Part shown: in pieces, positions 1 through 9,833 of the stretch
How the letters are laid out: each line of letters begins with the position of its first letter
Position numbering within the stretch: the stretch's first letter is position 1
Source of the DNA: Ideonella paludis
GTDB taxonomy: Bacteria > Pseudomonadota > Gammaproteobacteria > Burkholderiales > Burkholderiaceae_C
Assembly (NCBI RefSeq): GCF_018069865.1
Contig: NZ_JAGQDG010000006.1
Coordinates: 186,001 to 250,000, forward strand
DNA length: 64,000 nt
Reading direction: 5' to 3'
The notes under the pieces: generated by a model
What the model was told of the DNA's origin: nothing
Databases searched by the model: none
The model's input: only the letters and a program-made list of their open reading frames with translations
Program-made: the position numbers and the translations under genes

Positions 1-1091
1 GCGAAGCCCTGGCGCGGGTGGGTGACACCTCGGGCGCACTCTCGGCCTATCACCGCGAGCGCAAGCTCAAACGAGAGGCCATGGCTGCCGACCGCGAGAC
101 CGCGCTGGCCAGCCTGCACAACCGCTTTGAGCGCGACGCCCAAAAGCGCGAGATCGAACTCCAAGCGCGTGAGAACGCTGTGCAGCGTGTGCGCCTGGAT
201 AACCACCAAGCCAGGCAACGCCTCTGGGTTTGGCTGGCCGTGCTGGCTGGCTTGATCATGGTGGTGCTGGGCCTGCTGGTCAGGCGCATGCGGCAGGCGC
301 AACAGCTCTTGCGGCGCCGCCAAGACGACTTGCGCGTGCAAAGCGAACAAGACAGCCTGACGGGCTTGGCCAACCGACGCTGCCTGCAACGCAGCCTGCA
401 GGCGGCACAGGGCAGCAGGGGCGAGTATTGCGGCGGCTTGTTGTTGATCGACCTCGATCATTTCAAACGCATCAACGACGACTACGGACACAGCGGCGGT
501 GACCTGGTGCTCAAAGAGGTGGCGCGCCGGCTCTCAGGCCTGATGGGCCCGGGCGATGTGCTCGGCCGCTGGGGCGGTGAGGAGTTCGCCATCCACCTGA
601 ACCCTGCCCAGCCTGCCCGAGGAGCCCAGATGGCCCAAGCCGTCTTGGCGGCCATCGGCGAGCGGCCGTTTGAGCTGCCTACGGTGTCGCTCACCGTCAC
701 CGCGTCGGTGGGATTCGGAGCCTTCCCGCTCTCGCCTGACAGCTTGCTGATCCGGTGGGAGCAAGCCTTGAACCTGGCTGACATGGCGCTCTACCTGGCC
801 AAAACCCAGGGCCGCAATCAAGCCCTGGGCATCCGCGGCTTGCAGGTCGATGGCCCAGAGGCACTGGCCGACATTGAGGCCGATTTTGACGACGCGCGGC
901 GTTCGGGCAAAGTGCAGTTGCAGGCCGTGGCCGGCCCCGCATTGCACAATCCCGCTCATGCCAGCCAGACGCCTTCGCCTCGCCTTGTTGAAGCTGATGG
1001 CGCTGTGCGCCCTGAGCGGGCCGCTGTGCCAAGTGAGTGCCCAGAGCCGGGACACCACGGAGCTGAATCTGGCGAATCAAGCCGAGCTTGA
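1..1091 (+). CDS. GGDEF-domain protein (diguanylate cyclase-like), 5' partial
   Basis: The frame is open from the first bases of the window, so the true N-terminus lies upstream; the first in-window start codon (GTG at 18) is probably internal. The visible N-terminal part is helical and charged, like the end of a TPR/coiled-coil sensor region. It is followed by one transmembrane segment (WVWLAVLAGLIMVVLGLLV, about residues 71-90 counted from 18) and a GGDEF domain starting at DSLTGLANRR, with LIDLDHFKRIND and the active-site motif GGEEF. Family role: synthesis of cyclic di-GMP from two GTP at the inner membrane. The position of the RxxD inhibitory site reads GPGD, so product inhibition through a standard I-site looks lost. 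The C-terminal 65 or so residues after the domain are low-complexity and overlap the next gene by 134 nt, so they may be read-through rather than selected protein. Confidence 0.9.
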   Translation, partial: EALARVGDTSGALSAYHRERKLKREAMAADRETALASLHNRFERDAQKREIELQARENAVQRVRLDNHQARQRLWVWLAVLAGLIMVVLGLLVRRMRQAQQLLRRRQDDLRVQSEQDSLTGLANRRCLQRSLQAAQGSRGEYCGGLLLIDLDHFKRINDDYGHSGGDLVLKEVARRLSGLMGPGDVLGRWGGEEFAIHLNPAQPARGAQMAQAVLAAIGERPFELPTVSLTVTASVGFGAFPLSPDSLLIRWEQALNLADMALYLAKTQGRNQALGIRGLQVDGPEALADIEADFDDARRSGKVQLQAVAGPALHNPAHASQTPSPRLVEADGAVRPERAAVPSECPEPGHHGAESGESSRA

Positions 1092-1287
1092 GCAGGTCGC
1101 GGGCCTTGGGCCGCAGTGGGCTGAGCGATTGCTGCAAGCGCGCAGCCAAGGCCTGTTCGTCGATTGGGCGGATGCCCAGCGTCGCATCAAAGGCCTGGGG
1201 CCAGCGAAGGCGAAGCGCTTGTCCGACCACGGCCTGCGCATCAACGGCCAAGCCTGGCCGGCCCCTAAGCCGGCGACATCACCGTGA
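958..1287 (+). CDS. ComEA-like helix-hairpin-helix protein
   Basis: 109 residues starting at the ATG at 958. This start gives a clean signal peptide (MPARRLRLALLKLMALCALS then SAQ), whereas longer versions have no leader. The mature part carries a tandem helix-hairpin-helix unit: LNLANQAELEQVAGLG followed by RIKGLGPAKAKRL. This is the fold of ComEA and related periplasmic DNA-binding proteins. Known role of the family: binding incoming DNA in the periplasm during natural transformation. It overlaps the upstream GGDEF gene by 134 nt in another frame and converges with the patatin gene, overlapping its 3' end by 23 nt. It is short and has no pilus or comEC neighbour in view, so a competence role is inferred only from the fold. 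Confidence 0.75.
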   Translation: MPARRLRLALLKLMALCALSGPLCQVSAQSRDTTELNLANQAELEQVAGLGPQWAERLLQARSQGLFVDWADAQRRIKGLGPAKAKRLSDHGLRINGQAWPAPKPATSP

Positions 1288-2515
1288 GTGCAGCGGCCGA
1301 CGAACCCAGCGCAGGTGCCGACACGGCCGCAGGCTCACGCCAGCCAAAAAAGCTCAGCACTTCTGCTCGCCGCGCCTGGGTGTCGGCCTCGCCCAAGGCC
1401 ATCAGCTCGCGGGTGTAGTCCGACTCAAAGAGCAAGTAGCTGGCCAAAGCGGCCCCACGTGCGGTCTGGCCTTGCCCATTCACCCCCACGCCGCGCAGCA
1501 GCGCCCGGATGGGCGTGGGCAAGGCGTTGAGATGGCGGGCTGCGATATCGTCCAAGCGCTGGGTGGGCGCAATCACCAGCACATCGATGGGCCGCAAATG
1601 CGTGTGGGCCCGCGCCTCGGGCGGCAAGAGCCGCAGCGTCGCATTGATGCGCTGCAGGCGCTCCACATCCACGGCCAAGGCATCCAAAAAAATGTTGGAG
1701 AGCGCATGGCCGGCGATCTGCGCCATGTTCGGGTAATCGGTGCTGCCCACGCGCCGCCCCGGCGGCTCATGCATGCGGCCGGCCCCCACCACCAACACGC
1801 GCTCGGCCCCCAAGTGCACAGCGGGTGAAATGGGTGCAGCCTGGCGCATGGAGCCATCGCCAAACCACTCTTGCTCGCCCAAGAGCGGCAAGCGGGTGGC
1901 CGGAAACACAAACGGGATGGCCGCAGACGCCAGCAAGTGCTCGACACTGATGCGGCTGTGTACCGCCATGCGCTGCGAGCGCACCCAATGGTCGGCGGGC
2001 TCGGCCGCGTCATAAAACGTCACATGCTGACCACTGCTGTAGCTCGACGCACTCACGGCCAAGGCCTTTAAGTGCCCTTGGGCTATCAGTTGCGGCACGC
2101 GCTCCACCGCCACCATCTGGCTCAGCAGGCTGGCCAGCGGGCTGTTGTCCAAGAGCGAGCGGGGCTTGAGCTTGCGCCAGCGGGCAATCACCCAGCCAAT
2201 CGACATCATGGTCAACCAGCTCGCGCCGCTGCGGATCACACCGATCGAATCGGCACGGTAGACCTGGTCTGCATGAAACTGCGCCCACACCTCGACCAGC
2301 TTCGTCACTGCGAGGTCAAAGTCATCGGCACAACCCGCCAGTGCGGCGGCGTTGATGGCGCCAGCCGAGGTACCGGCAATCACCGGGAAGGGGTTGCCCG
2401 GCTCTGCGGCGCAGCCTTGGCGAATGTCTCTCAGCGCTTTCAACACGCCCACTTGGTAGGCCGCACGCGCACCGCCCCCCGTGAGGATCAGGCCGGTTTG
2501 CGGAAGGTAGGTCAT
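1265..2515 (-). CDS. patatin-like phospholipase (RssA/YlbK type)
   Basis: 416 residues. The N-terminus has the glycine-rich oxyanion loop GGGARAAYQ (about 13-21) and the nucleophile elbow GTSAG (Ser about 50). The second catalytic residue is the Asp of FGDGS (about 220), which completes the Ser-Asp dyad of the patatin family. There is no evident signal peptide, so it is likely cytoplasmic or membrane-associated. The family hydrolyses acyl esters of phospholipids; the substrate cannot be read from sequence. The C-terminal 100 residues after the patatin core are helical, as in bacterial NTE/RssA homologues. The gene is convergent with the comEA-like gene and divergent from recC, with a 98-bp gap that could hold both promoters. 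Confidence 0.9.
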   Translation of the reverse strand: MTYLPQTGLILTGGGARAAYQVGVLKALRDIRQGCAAEPGNPFPVIAGTSAGAINAAALAGCADDFDLAVTKLVEVWAQFHADQVYRADSIGVIRSGASWLTMMSIGWVIARWRKLKPRSLLDNSPLASLLSQMVAVERVPQLIAQGHLKALAVSASSYSSGQHVTFYDAAEPADHWVRSQRMAVHSRISVEHLLASAAIPFVFPATRLPLLGEQEWFGDGSMRQAAPISPAVHLGAERVLVVGAGRMHEPPGRRVGSTDYPNMAQIAGHALSNIFLDALAVDVERLQRINATLRLLPPEARAHTHLRPIDVLVIAPTQRLDDIAARHLNALPTPIRALLRGVGVNGQGQTARGAALASYLLFESDYTRELMALGEADTQARRAEVLSFFGWREPAAVSAPALGSSAAALTVMSPA

Positions 2516-2613
2516 GATCGATCCAGTCTAAGGGCCTGGGGGCGCCGCCAGGGGCTCAAAAAGGCGGGGCATCACCGGGCATCTTGAATGCCAGACGTTA
2601 AAGTCAATCTCTC

Positions 2614-5600
2614 ATGGTCGCGCCCGCCTCTTCCTCCTTACACCCTCCCGGCCTCTTGGTGCTGCACGGCAACCGCCTGGAATGGCTGGCCGACGCCGTC
2701 GCCCAGTGGCTGGCCGCCCACCCCCTGCCGCCGCTGGAGCCAGAGATCATGCTGGTACCCTCCAACGGCATGGCCGAGTGGCTGAAGATGAACCTGGCCC
2801 AGCGCTGGGGCGTGTGCGCGGCCTCGCAGGTGGAATTGCCGGCTCGCTTCATCTGGCGCCTCTACCGACAGGTGCTGGGGGCGCACACCGTGCCCTTTGA
2901 GTCGGCACTGGACAAAGCCCCGCTGACCTGGCGCTTGATGCAAGGCCTGGCCACCTGGGCCCAAGAAGACGCCTTGGTGCCCCTGCGCGCTTACCTGGGC
3001 CACGGCGAGCAAGCGGCCACCCGCCGCTGGCAACTGGCCCAAACCCTGGCCGACCTGTTCGACCAGTACCAGATGTACCGCGCCGACTGGCTGGACGATT
3101 GGGCCGTCCAGCATGATGTGCTGCGAGCCCCAAGCGGCGGCAGCGCCCCGCTGCCCGCCGACCAAGCCTGGCAGGCCGCGCTGTGGCGCAAGGTGCTGGC
3201 CACCGTGACCGACGAGGCCGACCAGCGCGGCCTGCGCCCCGAGGTGCACAGCCGGGCCATCGCCGCTCTGCGCGGCGGCGAGCCCACGGCCCAGCCCCTG
3301 CCCGGCCGCGTGCTGCTGTTTGGCACCACGCACTTGCCGGCCACCACGCTCGATCTCCTGGCGGCACTCGCCACCCGCATCCCGGTGATGCTGGCCCTGC
3401 CCAACCCTTGCAGCGTCTATTGGGGCGACATCATCGACGGCCGCGAGCTGCTGCGCGCCGCCAGCAAGCGGCAGACGTCGCGCGGCGCAGACTTGAGCCT
3501 CGTGCCCCTGGAGCAGATGCACGCCCATGCCCACCCGCTGCTGGCGGCCTGGGGCCGGCAGGCCCGCGACTTGGTGCGACAACTCGACGCTTTCGATGAG
3601 TCCCAGCGCCTGCAGGCCGCATTGGATGTGCCCCGCATCGACCTGTTCGACGACAGCCCGGCCGACACCCTGCCCTGGCTGGGCCAGGTCCAAGCCCATA
3701 TCCGCGACCTGCGCCCGCTGCATGAGCACCCGCGCCTGGTCTTGGCAGATGAGGACCAAAGCATCGTCTTTCGCCGCTGCCACAGCCTAGTGCGCGAGCT
3801 GGAGGTGCTGCAAGACCATTTGCTGAGCCTGATGGCGGAGGGTGGGGGTGAGCCGCTGCACCCACGCGACATGGTGGTGATGGTGCCCGACATCGCCGCC
3901 GCCGCCCCGGCCATCCACGCGGTTTTTGGCGCCATGCCGCGCCACGACCCCCGCTTCATTCCTTTTGACATCGCCGACCTCTCCAGCCGCGACACCAGCC
4001 CTTTGCTGGCCGCGCTGGACTGGCTGCTGCGCCTGCCTCAGCAGCGCTGCACTCTGTCTGAGCTGCGCGACTTGCTGGACGTGCCGGCGCTGCGCCAGCG
4101 CTTTGGCCTGCCCGAAGACGGCCTGCCCCGCCTGACCGCTTGGATGGAAGGCGCCGCCTGGCGTTGGGGCCTGGACGCCAACCACCGCGACAGCCTGGGC
4201 CTGGGCGCCAGCGGCGAGACGACCTCGGGCCTCTGGGCCCTGCGGCGCATGCTGCTGGGCTTTATGAACGGCCCACGGGGCGACGGCGAGTTTGCGGGCA
4301 TCGCCCCTTACACCGAAGTCGGCGGCCTGGAGGCCGAGCTGGCCGGCAGCCTGGCACTTTTGCTGGAGCGCCTGCTGCACTGGGCGCAGCAGCTTTCCAA
4401 GCCCGCCACGCCCACGCACTGGGCCGAGCGCTTCCGCGCACTGCTGGCTGACCTGCTGCTGGCCAAAACCGACGACGAGCGCCAAACCTTGGCCGCGCTG
4501 GACAACGCCCTGGGCACCTGGCTGGCGCACTGCGCCGAGGCGCAGTTCAGCACCGAGCTGCCGCTGGAGGTGGCCCGCGAGGCTTGGCTGAACGCGGTGG
4601 ACGAGCCCTCCATCAACAAGCGCTTCAAGGCCGGTGGCCTGACCTTCTGCACGCTCATGCCCATGCGTGCTATTCCCTTTGAAGTGGTGGCTTTGCTGGG
4701 CATGAACGAAGGTGACTACCCGCGCCGCAGCCCGCGCAATGACTTCGACCTGCTGGCCCTGCCGGGCATGGCGCGCCCGGGCGACCGCTCGCGCCGCGAC
4801 GACGACCGCCAACTGATGCTCGACGCCCTGCTGGCCGCGCGCCGCGTGCTCTATCTCAGTTGGGCTGGTTTCAGCCCACGCAATAACAGCGAGCAACCGC
4901 CCTCGGTGCTGGTGGCCCAACTGCGCGACTACCTGGCCAGCGGCTGGGGCGAGGCCGCTGTGCAGGCCCGCACCGTGGACCACCCGCTGCAGCCCTTCAG
5001 CCGCCGCTACTTTGAGCAAGGCAGCGCCCTGCACACCTGGGCGGCCGAGTGGCGTGGCGCGCATGACAGCCCCAGCGACGTCCCACAGCATCAAAGCAGC
5101 GCGCCGACGGATGGCCCGCAGCCCGTCACGCTCAAAGCGCTGGCCCGCTGGCTCAAGAACCCGGTGGCCGACTACCTGCAGCGCCAGTTACAGGTGGTGT
5201 TGCGCGACCCCGAAGAAGGCGCTGGCGACGACGAAGTGTTTGCCCTGGATGGCCTCTCGCATTGGCAACTGGGTGACGCGGCCTTGCAAGGCCTGCAAGC
5301 CCCGCTGCTGGCCCTGTGCCAAGACGGCGACACCAGAGCCGCACAAGCGCAAGTGCCGGCCCTGATGGACGCGATGGTGCAGCGCTGGGCCCGCGCGGGC
5401 CAACTGCCCCTGGGCGCGCCCGGCGAGCAAGGCCTGGCCCGCTTGCGCGCCACCTGGCAGCACAGCTTGCAAGCGTGGCTGCAGGCACTGCAAGCCTGGC
5501 CCCAGGCCTTGGGCCCGGTGGCCCTGCACTGGCCCCATGAGCAAGCGCCGCTGGACGACTGGTGCCCAGGCTTGCGCGGCCAACCCAAGAGCCCCGGAGC

Positions 5601-6126
5601 CTTTCAGTGGGTGGAGGTCTCGGCCAGCAAAGTGGCGATCCGCGCCACCCGCCAGAAGCAGGCGGACCGCGTCCGCCCCGACAAGCTGCTGGCGGCTTGG
5701 GTCGGCTTGACGGCACTGGCCGCACAGGGGCAACTCGCCGGGCTGACCTTGATCGGTGCGGATGCGACCGTGCGCTTGGAAGCGCCAGACGCCGACAGCG
5801 CCGGTGAGGTGCTCAACCAACTGTTGAGCACCTGGGCTCAGGGCCAAACCCGGCCCTTGCCGCTCACCTTGAGGGCCGGCTTGGCCCACGCCCTGGACCA
5901 AGACGTGGCCCAGGCCTTTGAGGGGGACGAACGCCAAGTCGGCGACGTGGATCACCCCGCCGTGGCCAGGCTCTTCCCCGACGCCGAAAGCCTGTTGGCC
6001 AGTGGCGAGTTTGAAGATCTGGCCGAGGCGGTCTATGAGCCGCTCGCCGCCTGGGCCACCAACGCGCAGATCGAATGGCATGCCGAGGCCGGCGACGAGC
6101 CGGATGCGGAGGGCCGCGACGAATGA
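2614..6126 (+). CDS. recC: exodeoxyribonuclease V gamma subunit RecC
   Basis: 1170 residues, the usual size for RecC. The family is a helicase/nuclease-fold protein whose active sites are degenerate; it recognises Chi and splits the DNA duplex for RecB and RecD. Seen here: the opening GLLVLHGNRLEWLAD, VPSNGMAEWLKMNLA, PFEVVALLGMNEGDYPR and FCTLMPMRAIPFE, which are strongly RecC-like and lie in the expected order. It is the first gene of a recC-recB-recD cluster; its TGA overlaps the recB ATG (ATGA). The start at 2614 is the first ATG and lies 98 nt from the divergent patatin gene. Function: processing of double-strand breaks for RecA loading and degradation of linear foreign DNA. Confidence 0.95.
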   Translation: MVAPASSSLHPPGLLVLHGNRLEWLADAVAQWLAAHPLPPLEPEIMLVPSNGMAEWLKMNLAQRWGVCAASQVELPARFIWRLYRQVLGAHTVPFESALDKAPLTWRLMQGLATWAQEDALVPLRAYLGHGEQAATRRWQLAQTLADLFDQYQMYRADWLDDWAVQHDVLRAPSGGSAPLPADQAWQAALWRKVLATVTDEADQRGLRPEVHSRAIAALRGGEPTAQPLPGRVLLFGTTHLPATTLDLLAALATRIPVMLALPNPCSVYWGDIIDGRELLRAASKRQTSRGADLSLVPLEQMHAHAHPLLAAWGRQARDLVRQLDAFDESQRLQAALDVPRIDLFDDSPADTLPWLGQVQAHIRDLRPLHEHPRLVLADEDQSIVFRRCHSLVRELEVLQDHLLSLMAEGGGEPLHPRDMVVMVPDIAAAAPAIHAVFGAMPRHDPRFIPFDIADLSSRDTSPLLAALDWLLRLPQQRCTLSELRDLLDVPALRQRFGLPEDGLPRLTAWMEGAAWRWGLDANHRDSLGLGASGETTSGLWALRRMLLGFMNGPRGDGEFAGIAPYTEVGGLEAELAGSLALLLERLLHWAQQLSKPATPTHWAERFRALLADLLLAKTDDERQTLAALDNALGTWLAHCAEAQFSTELPLEVAREAWLNAVDEPSINKRFKAGGLTFCTLMPMRAIPFEVVALLGMNEGDYPRRSPRNDFDLLALPGMARPGDRSRRDDDRQLMLDALLAARRVLYLSWAGFSPRNNSEQPPSVLVAQLRDYLASGWGEAAVQARTVDHPLQPFSRRYFEQGSALHTWAAEWRGAHDSPSDVPQHQSSAPTDGPQPVTLKALARWLKNPVADYLQRQLQVVLRDPEEGAGDDEVFALDGLSHWQLGDAALQGLQAPLLALCQDGDTRAAQAQVPALMDAMVQRWARAGQLPLGAPGEQGLARLRATWQHSLQAWLQALQAWPQALGPVALHWPHEQAPLDDWCPGLRGQPKSPGAFQWVEVSASKVAIRATRQKQADRVRPDKLLAAWVGLTALAAQGQLAGLTLIGADATVRLEAPDADSAGEVLNQLLSTWAQGQTRPLPLTLRAGLAHALDQDVAQAFEGDERQVGDVDHPAVARLFPDAESLLASGEFEDLAEAVYEPLAAWATNAQIEWHAEAGDEPDAEGRDE

Positions 6127-9100
6127 TGAGCACCGACGACACCGTGCAAGACCTGGCCCCCTTGCGCTTTCCGCTCTGGGGCAGCCGCCTCATTGAGGCC
6201 AGTGCGGGCACCGGCAAAACCTGGACCATGGCCGCGCTCTACGTGCGCTTGGTGCTGGGGCATGGCGGCGAGGCGGCCTACCCGCAGGCGCTGCGGCCCG
6301 ACCAGATCCTGGTGATGACCTTCACCCGCGCCGCAACGCGCGAGTTGAGCGACCGCATTCGGGCCCGCTTGGTGCAAGCGGCACAGGCCTTCCGGGGCAG
6401 CCTCTCGGCCCAAGACGAGGACGGCTTTCTCAAGGCCCTGAAAACGGATTGGCCTGAAAGCCAGTGGCCGCAAGCGGCTTGGCGGCTAGAGCAAGCGGCC
6501 AGCAGCATGGACGACGCGGCCATCCACACCATCGACGCCTGGTGCCAGCGCATGCTGCGCGAACACGCGCTGGACAGCGGCAGCCTGTTCGACGAAACCC
6601 TGCAGCCCGACGAGCAAGCCCTGCGCCAACAAGCCCTGCAGGACGTCTGGCGCCAACAGGCCTACCCGCTGAGCCCAACGCAGATGGCGGCCTTGGCCAG
6701 CGTCTGGCCCAGCCTGGATGCGATGGAAGCCGACCTCAAAGACCTGCTGCCCCACACCCTGCCCGACTCACCCCATGCCAACTTGGCGCAGGCGCTGGAT
6801 GACGTGGGCGGTGAGCGACTGCGCCGGGTGCAGGCCGCACGCCAGGGCTGGGCTGAGCGGATAGTGGCAATGAGCCAATGGTTCGAAGTGCAACTGGCTA
6901 GCAAGGACTGGAATGGCAACAAGCTGAGATCGACCAGCGTCCAGAAGTGGCTGGACGCGCTGGCGTCCTGGGCCCAGCAAGAGGGCGCAGAATCACTGGA
7001 CCTCAAGGCACTTGGGGCTGGCGCAGAGAAGCTGAGGCCCGAGGGGCTGCTCGGCTGCCGCGCCAAGCATGCAGCGGATCCTGTCTTGCCGCCCCTGTTT
7101 GCCGAGTTTGCGCAACTGATGGACGAGCTCGCCACCCTCCCCGAGCTCGCCCCCGCCCTGCGCTGCGTCGCCACCCATGCCGTGCAGCGCCGCCTGCGCG
7201 CCCTGCAACAAGCCCGGCGGGAATTGGGCTTTGGTGAGGTGCAAGAGCGTCTGGCCAAAGCCCTGGCTGGGCCGCAAGGCGCACGGCTGCGCGAGCGCAT
7301 CGTGGCGCAAACGCCGGTGGCCTTGATCGATGAGTTTCAGGACACCTCAGCCCTGCAGTACCGCATCTTTGACGCGCTGTTCCACACGGCCGCCAACGAC
7401 CCGGCCACTGCCCTGCTGCTGATTGGCGACCCCAAGCAGTCCATCTACCGCTTCCGGGGGGCCGACATTGCCAGCTACCTGCAAGCGCGCCGCGCAACGA
7501 AGGGGCGGCACTACCGCCTGGGCACCAACTTCCGCTCCAGCACGGCCGTGGTGCAGGCGGTCAACGCGCTGTTTGAGCAGGCCGAAAGGCGCGACGCCAA
7601 CCGCGGCGCCTTTGCCTACCGCGAGGCTGATGGCCGCAACCCCCTGCCCTTCACGCCGGTGCAGGCCCAAGGCCGCCGCGAGCGCTGGGTGGTCGGTGGC
7701 GTGGATCAAGCCGCGCTGACGGTGTGCTGGGACGGCGAGCTGCTGAACGGCGACGCCTACCGCGCGCGCATGGCCGCCCTGGCCGCCGAGCGCATCTGCA
7801 CCTGGCTGATGGACGAGGGCGCAGGCTTTGACAGCCAGACCCCGAATCAGGGCTTTGTGCGCCTGCGCCCCGCCGATATCGCCGTGCTGGTGCCTGGCCG
7901 CCGCGAGGCCCAAGCCATGAGACGAGCACTGCGCGCCCGCGCCCTGCCCTCGGTCTATCTGAGTGACCGTGAGTCCGTGTTCGACTCCCAAGAGGCCTTG
8001 GACATGCTGCGCTGGCTGCAAGCCGTGGCCCAGCCTGGCGACCTGGGCCTGGTGCGCGCCGCCTGGGCCAGCAGTACCTGGGCGCTGAGCCTTCCTGAAC
8101 TGCAGCGCATGGCCCAAGACGATGCGTTGCTCGACGAGCGCTGCGAGCTGATGCGCAGCCTGCAACACATCTGGCGCAGCCAGGGCGTGCTGCCCATGTG
8201 GCGCCAGACCTTGCATCGGCTGGGGCTGCCGCAAAGGTGGCTAGCCCAGCTTGGTGGCGAGCGCCGCCTCTCCAACGTGCTGCACCTGGCCGAGCTGATG
8301 CAGCAAGCCTCGCAAGACGCACTGGCTGTGCCGGGCGAAGCGGGGCTGATCCGCTGGCTGACCCAGCATGTGCTGGAGGCCCGCGCCGGGCGCAGCCAGG
8401 CGGAAGACCAGATCGTGCGGCTGGAGAGCGACGCGGACCTGGTCAAGATTGTCACCATCCACCAAAGCAAGGGCCTGGAGTACCCGCTGGTGCTGATGCC
8501 CTTTGCGGGCCATTTCCGCCCCCTTCAAAAGTCGGGGGTCAAAGCGGTGCAGCGCGCCCTGCCGGACAGTGCTGACAAGCAATGGGACCTGAACCCCAGC
8601 GACGAGACCAAGGCCGCAGAAGACCATGAGCGCCTGCGCGAAGAGCTGCGCCTGCTGTACGTGGGCCTGACCCGCGCCCGCCATGCGCTGTGGCTGGGCT
8701 TTGCGCCCCTGAGGCATCAGAACAGCAAGTTACCCCAAGGTCACCGCAGCGCCTTGGGCCGGTTGTTGCTAGGGCCTGAGGAGGTCGACGTCCGAGCCCT
8801 TGAAGCGGCCGTAGACGACTGGCCGGGCCGCCGCACGCTGGGCGCTGCGCTGCGCATCGAGCCCGCCCAAGACCCAGCCCCGCTGACCCGCTGGGCGGCC
8901 GCCGAGGCCCCGCCTGCGTTGGCGCCCTCCCGCCCCTATGCCGGTGGCTTTGACACCCGCTGGGGCGTGGCGAGCTTTTCATCGCTGGTGCGGGCCATGG
9001 GGACGCACAGCGCCGCGCTGACGCCCCTGCCCCGCCAGGCCGCAGAGGATGAAGCCCTGGCCGACGCGCCCGACGTGCCGCCTCCACCCACGCCCGTCGC

Positions 9101-9833
9101 TTTAGCACCCTGGCACCGCTTTGAGCGCGGCGCGCTGGCGGGTAACTTTCTACATGAGCAACTGGAGTGGCTGGCCCATCATCACTTTGCCTGGGGTCCA
9201 GGCACCGACGTGGCGCTGCGCCAGCGCTTTGAGCGCGCAGGGCGCAGCGCCCAAGCCGACGACGGCGTCGCCTGGTTGCAAGCCCTGCTGGCCGCCCCAC
9301 TGTGCGATGAAGCAGCGCAAGGCCCCGGCGTGCCCGCCCCAGCACTGCAACGGGTGATGGCCGAGATGGAGTTTTGGCTGCCCGCAGCCCAGTTAGATGC
9401 GCCCGAGGTGCACCGGCTCTGCCAAACCCAGCTTTGGCCCGATCTGCCCCGGCCCGCCCTGCCCCAGCGCCAACTGCACGGCCTGGTGATGGGTTTTGCC
9501 GACCTGGTGGTCGAGCACGAAGGCCGCTTCTGGGTGTTGGATTACAAGAGCAACCACCTGGGCTCGCAGGACGCCGCCTACACGCCCGAGCGCATGGCGC
9601 AAGCCTTTGTCGAAGCCCGCTACGACGTGCAGGCTGTCCTCTATCTGCTGGCCCTGCACCGCCTGCTGCGCAGCCGCTTGGGCGCCGCTTACCAGCCTGA
9701 GCAGCACTTGGGCGGCGCGCTCTATTGGTTCATCCGCGGCGTGGCCGCCCCCAGCCATGGGGTGCTGACGGTGCCCACGCCCTGGCCGCTGCTGCACGCG
9801 CTGGACGCCATGCTGGAGGGCCAGCCATGCTGA
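6123..9833 (+). CDS. recB: exodeoxyribonuclease V beta subunit RecB
   Basis: 1236 residues from the ATG at 6123, which overlaps the recC stop as ATGA; the open frame extends 48 nt further upstream but that part lies inside recC. The UvrD-type SF1 helicase is complete: Walker A ASAGTGKT (Lys about 32), FTRAATRELSDRI, the DEFQDTSALQY Walker B region, GDPKQSIYRFRGAD, and VTIHQSKGLEYPLV. The C-terminal nuclease domain keeps LDYKSN (Asp about 1140), the metal-binding RecB nuclease motif. It is therefore predicted to be an active 3'-5' helicase and the only nuclease of the RecBCD complex. It overlaps recD by 7 nt at its 3' end, so translation is probably coupled. Confidence 0.96.
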   Translation: MMSTDDTVQDLAPLRFPLWGSRLIEASAGTGKTWTMAALYVRLVLGHGGEAAYPQALRPDQILVMTFTRAATRELSDRIRARLVQAAQAFRGSLSAQDEDGFLKALKTDWPESQWPQAAWRLEQAASSMDDAAIHTIDAWCQRMLREHALDSGSLFDETLQPDEQALRQQALQDVWRQQAYPLSPTQMAALASVWPSLDAMEADLKDLLPHTLPDSPHANLAQALDDVGGERLRRVQAARQGWAERIVAMSQWFEVQLASKDWNGNKLRSTSVQKWLDALASWAQQEGAESLDLKALGAGAEKLRPEGLLGCRAKHAADPVLPPLFAEFAQLMDELATLPELAPALRCVATHAVQRRLRALQQARRELGFGEVQERLAKALAGPQGARLRERIVAQTPVALIDEFQDTSALQYRIFDALFHTAANDPATALLLIGDPKQSIYRFRGADIASYLQARRATKGRHYRLGTNFRSSTAVVQAVNALFEQAERRDANRGAFAYREADGRNPLPFTPVQAQGRRERWVVGGVDQAALTVCWDGELLNGDAYRARMAALAAERICTWLMDEGAGFDSQTPNQGFVRLRPADIAVLVPGRREAQAMRRALRARALPSVYLSDRESVFDSQEALDMLRWLQAVAQPGDLGLVRAAWASSTWALSLPELQRMAQDDALLDERCELMRSLQHIWRSQGVLPMWRQTLHRLGLPQRWLAQLGGERRLSNVLHLAELMQQASQDALAVPGEAGLIRWLTQHVLEARAGRSQAEDQIVRLESDADLVKIVTIHQSKGLEYPLVLMPFAGHFRPLQKSGVKAVQRALPDSADKQWDLNPSDETKAAEDHERLREELRLLYVGLTRARHALWLGFAPLRHQNSKLPQGHRSALGRLLLGPEEVDVRALEAAVDDWPGRRTLGAALRIEPAQDPAPLTRWAAAEAPPALAPSRPYAGGFDTRWGVASFSSLVRAMGTHSAALTPLPRQAAEDEALADAPDVPPPPTPVALAPWHRFERGALAGNFLHEQLEWLAHHHFAWGPGTDVALRQRFERAGRSAQADDGVAWLQALLAAPLCDEAAQGPGVPAPALQRVMAEMEFWLPAAQLDAPEVHRLCQTQLWPDLPRPALPQRQLHGLVMGFADLVVEHEGRFWVLDYKSNHLGSQDAAYTPERMAQAFVEARYDVQAVLYLLALHRLLRSRLGAAYQPEQHLGGALYWFIRGVAAPSHGVLTVPTPWPLLHALDAMLEGQPC

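Noticed and set aside
3787-5094. Long minus-strand frames inside recC and recB
   Set aside because: Typical high-GC shadow frames opposite strongly supported genes; composition is Gly/Gln/Ala-rich without motifs.
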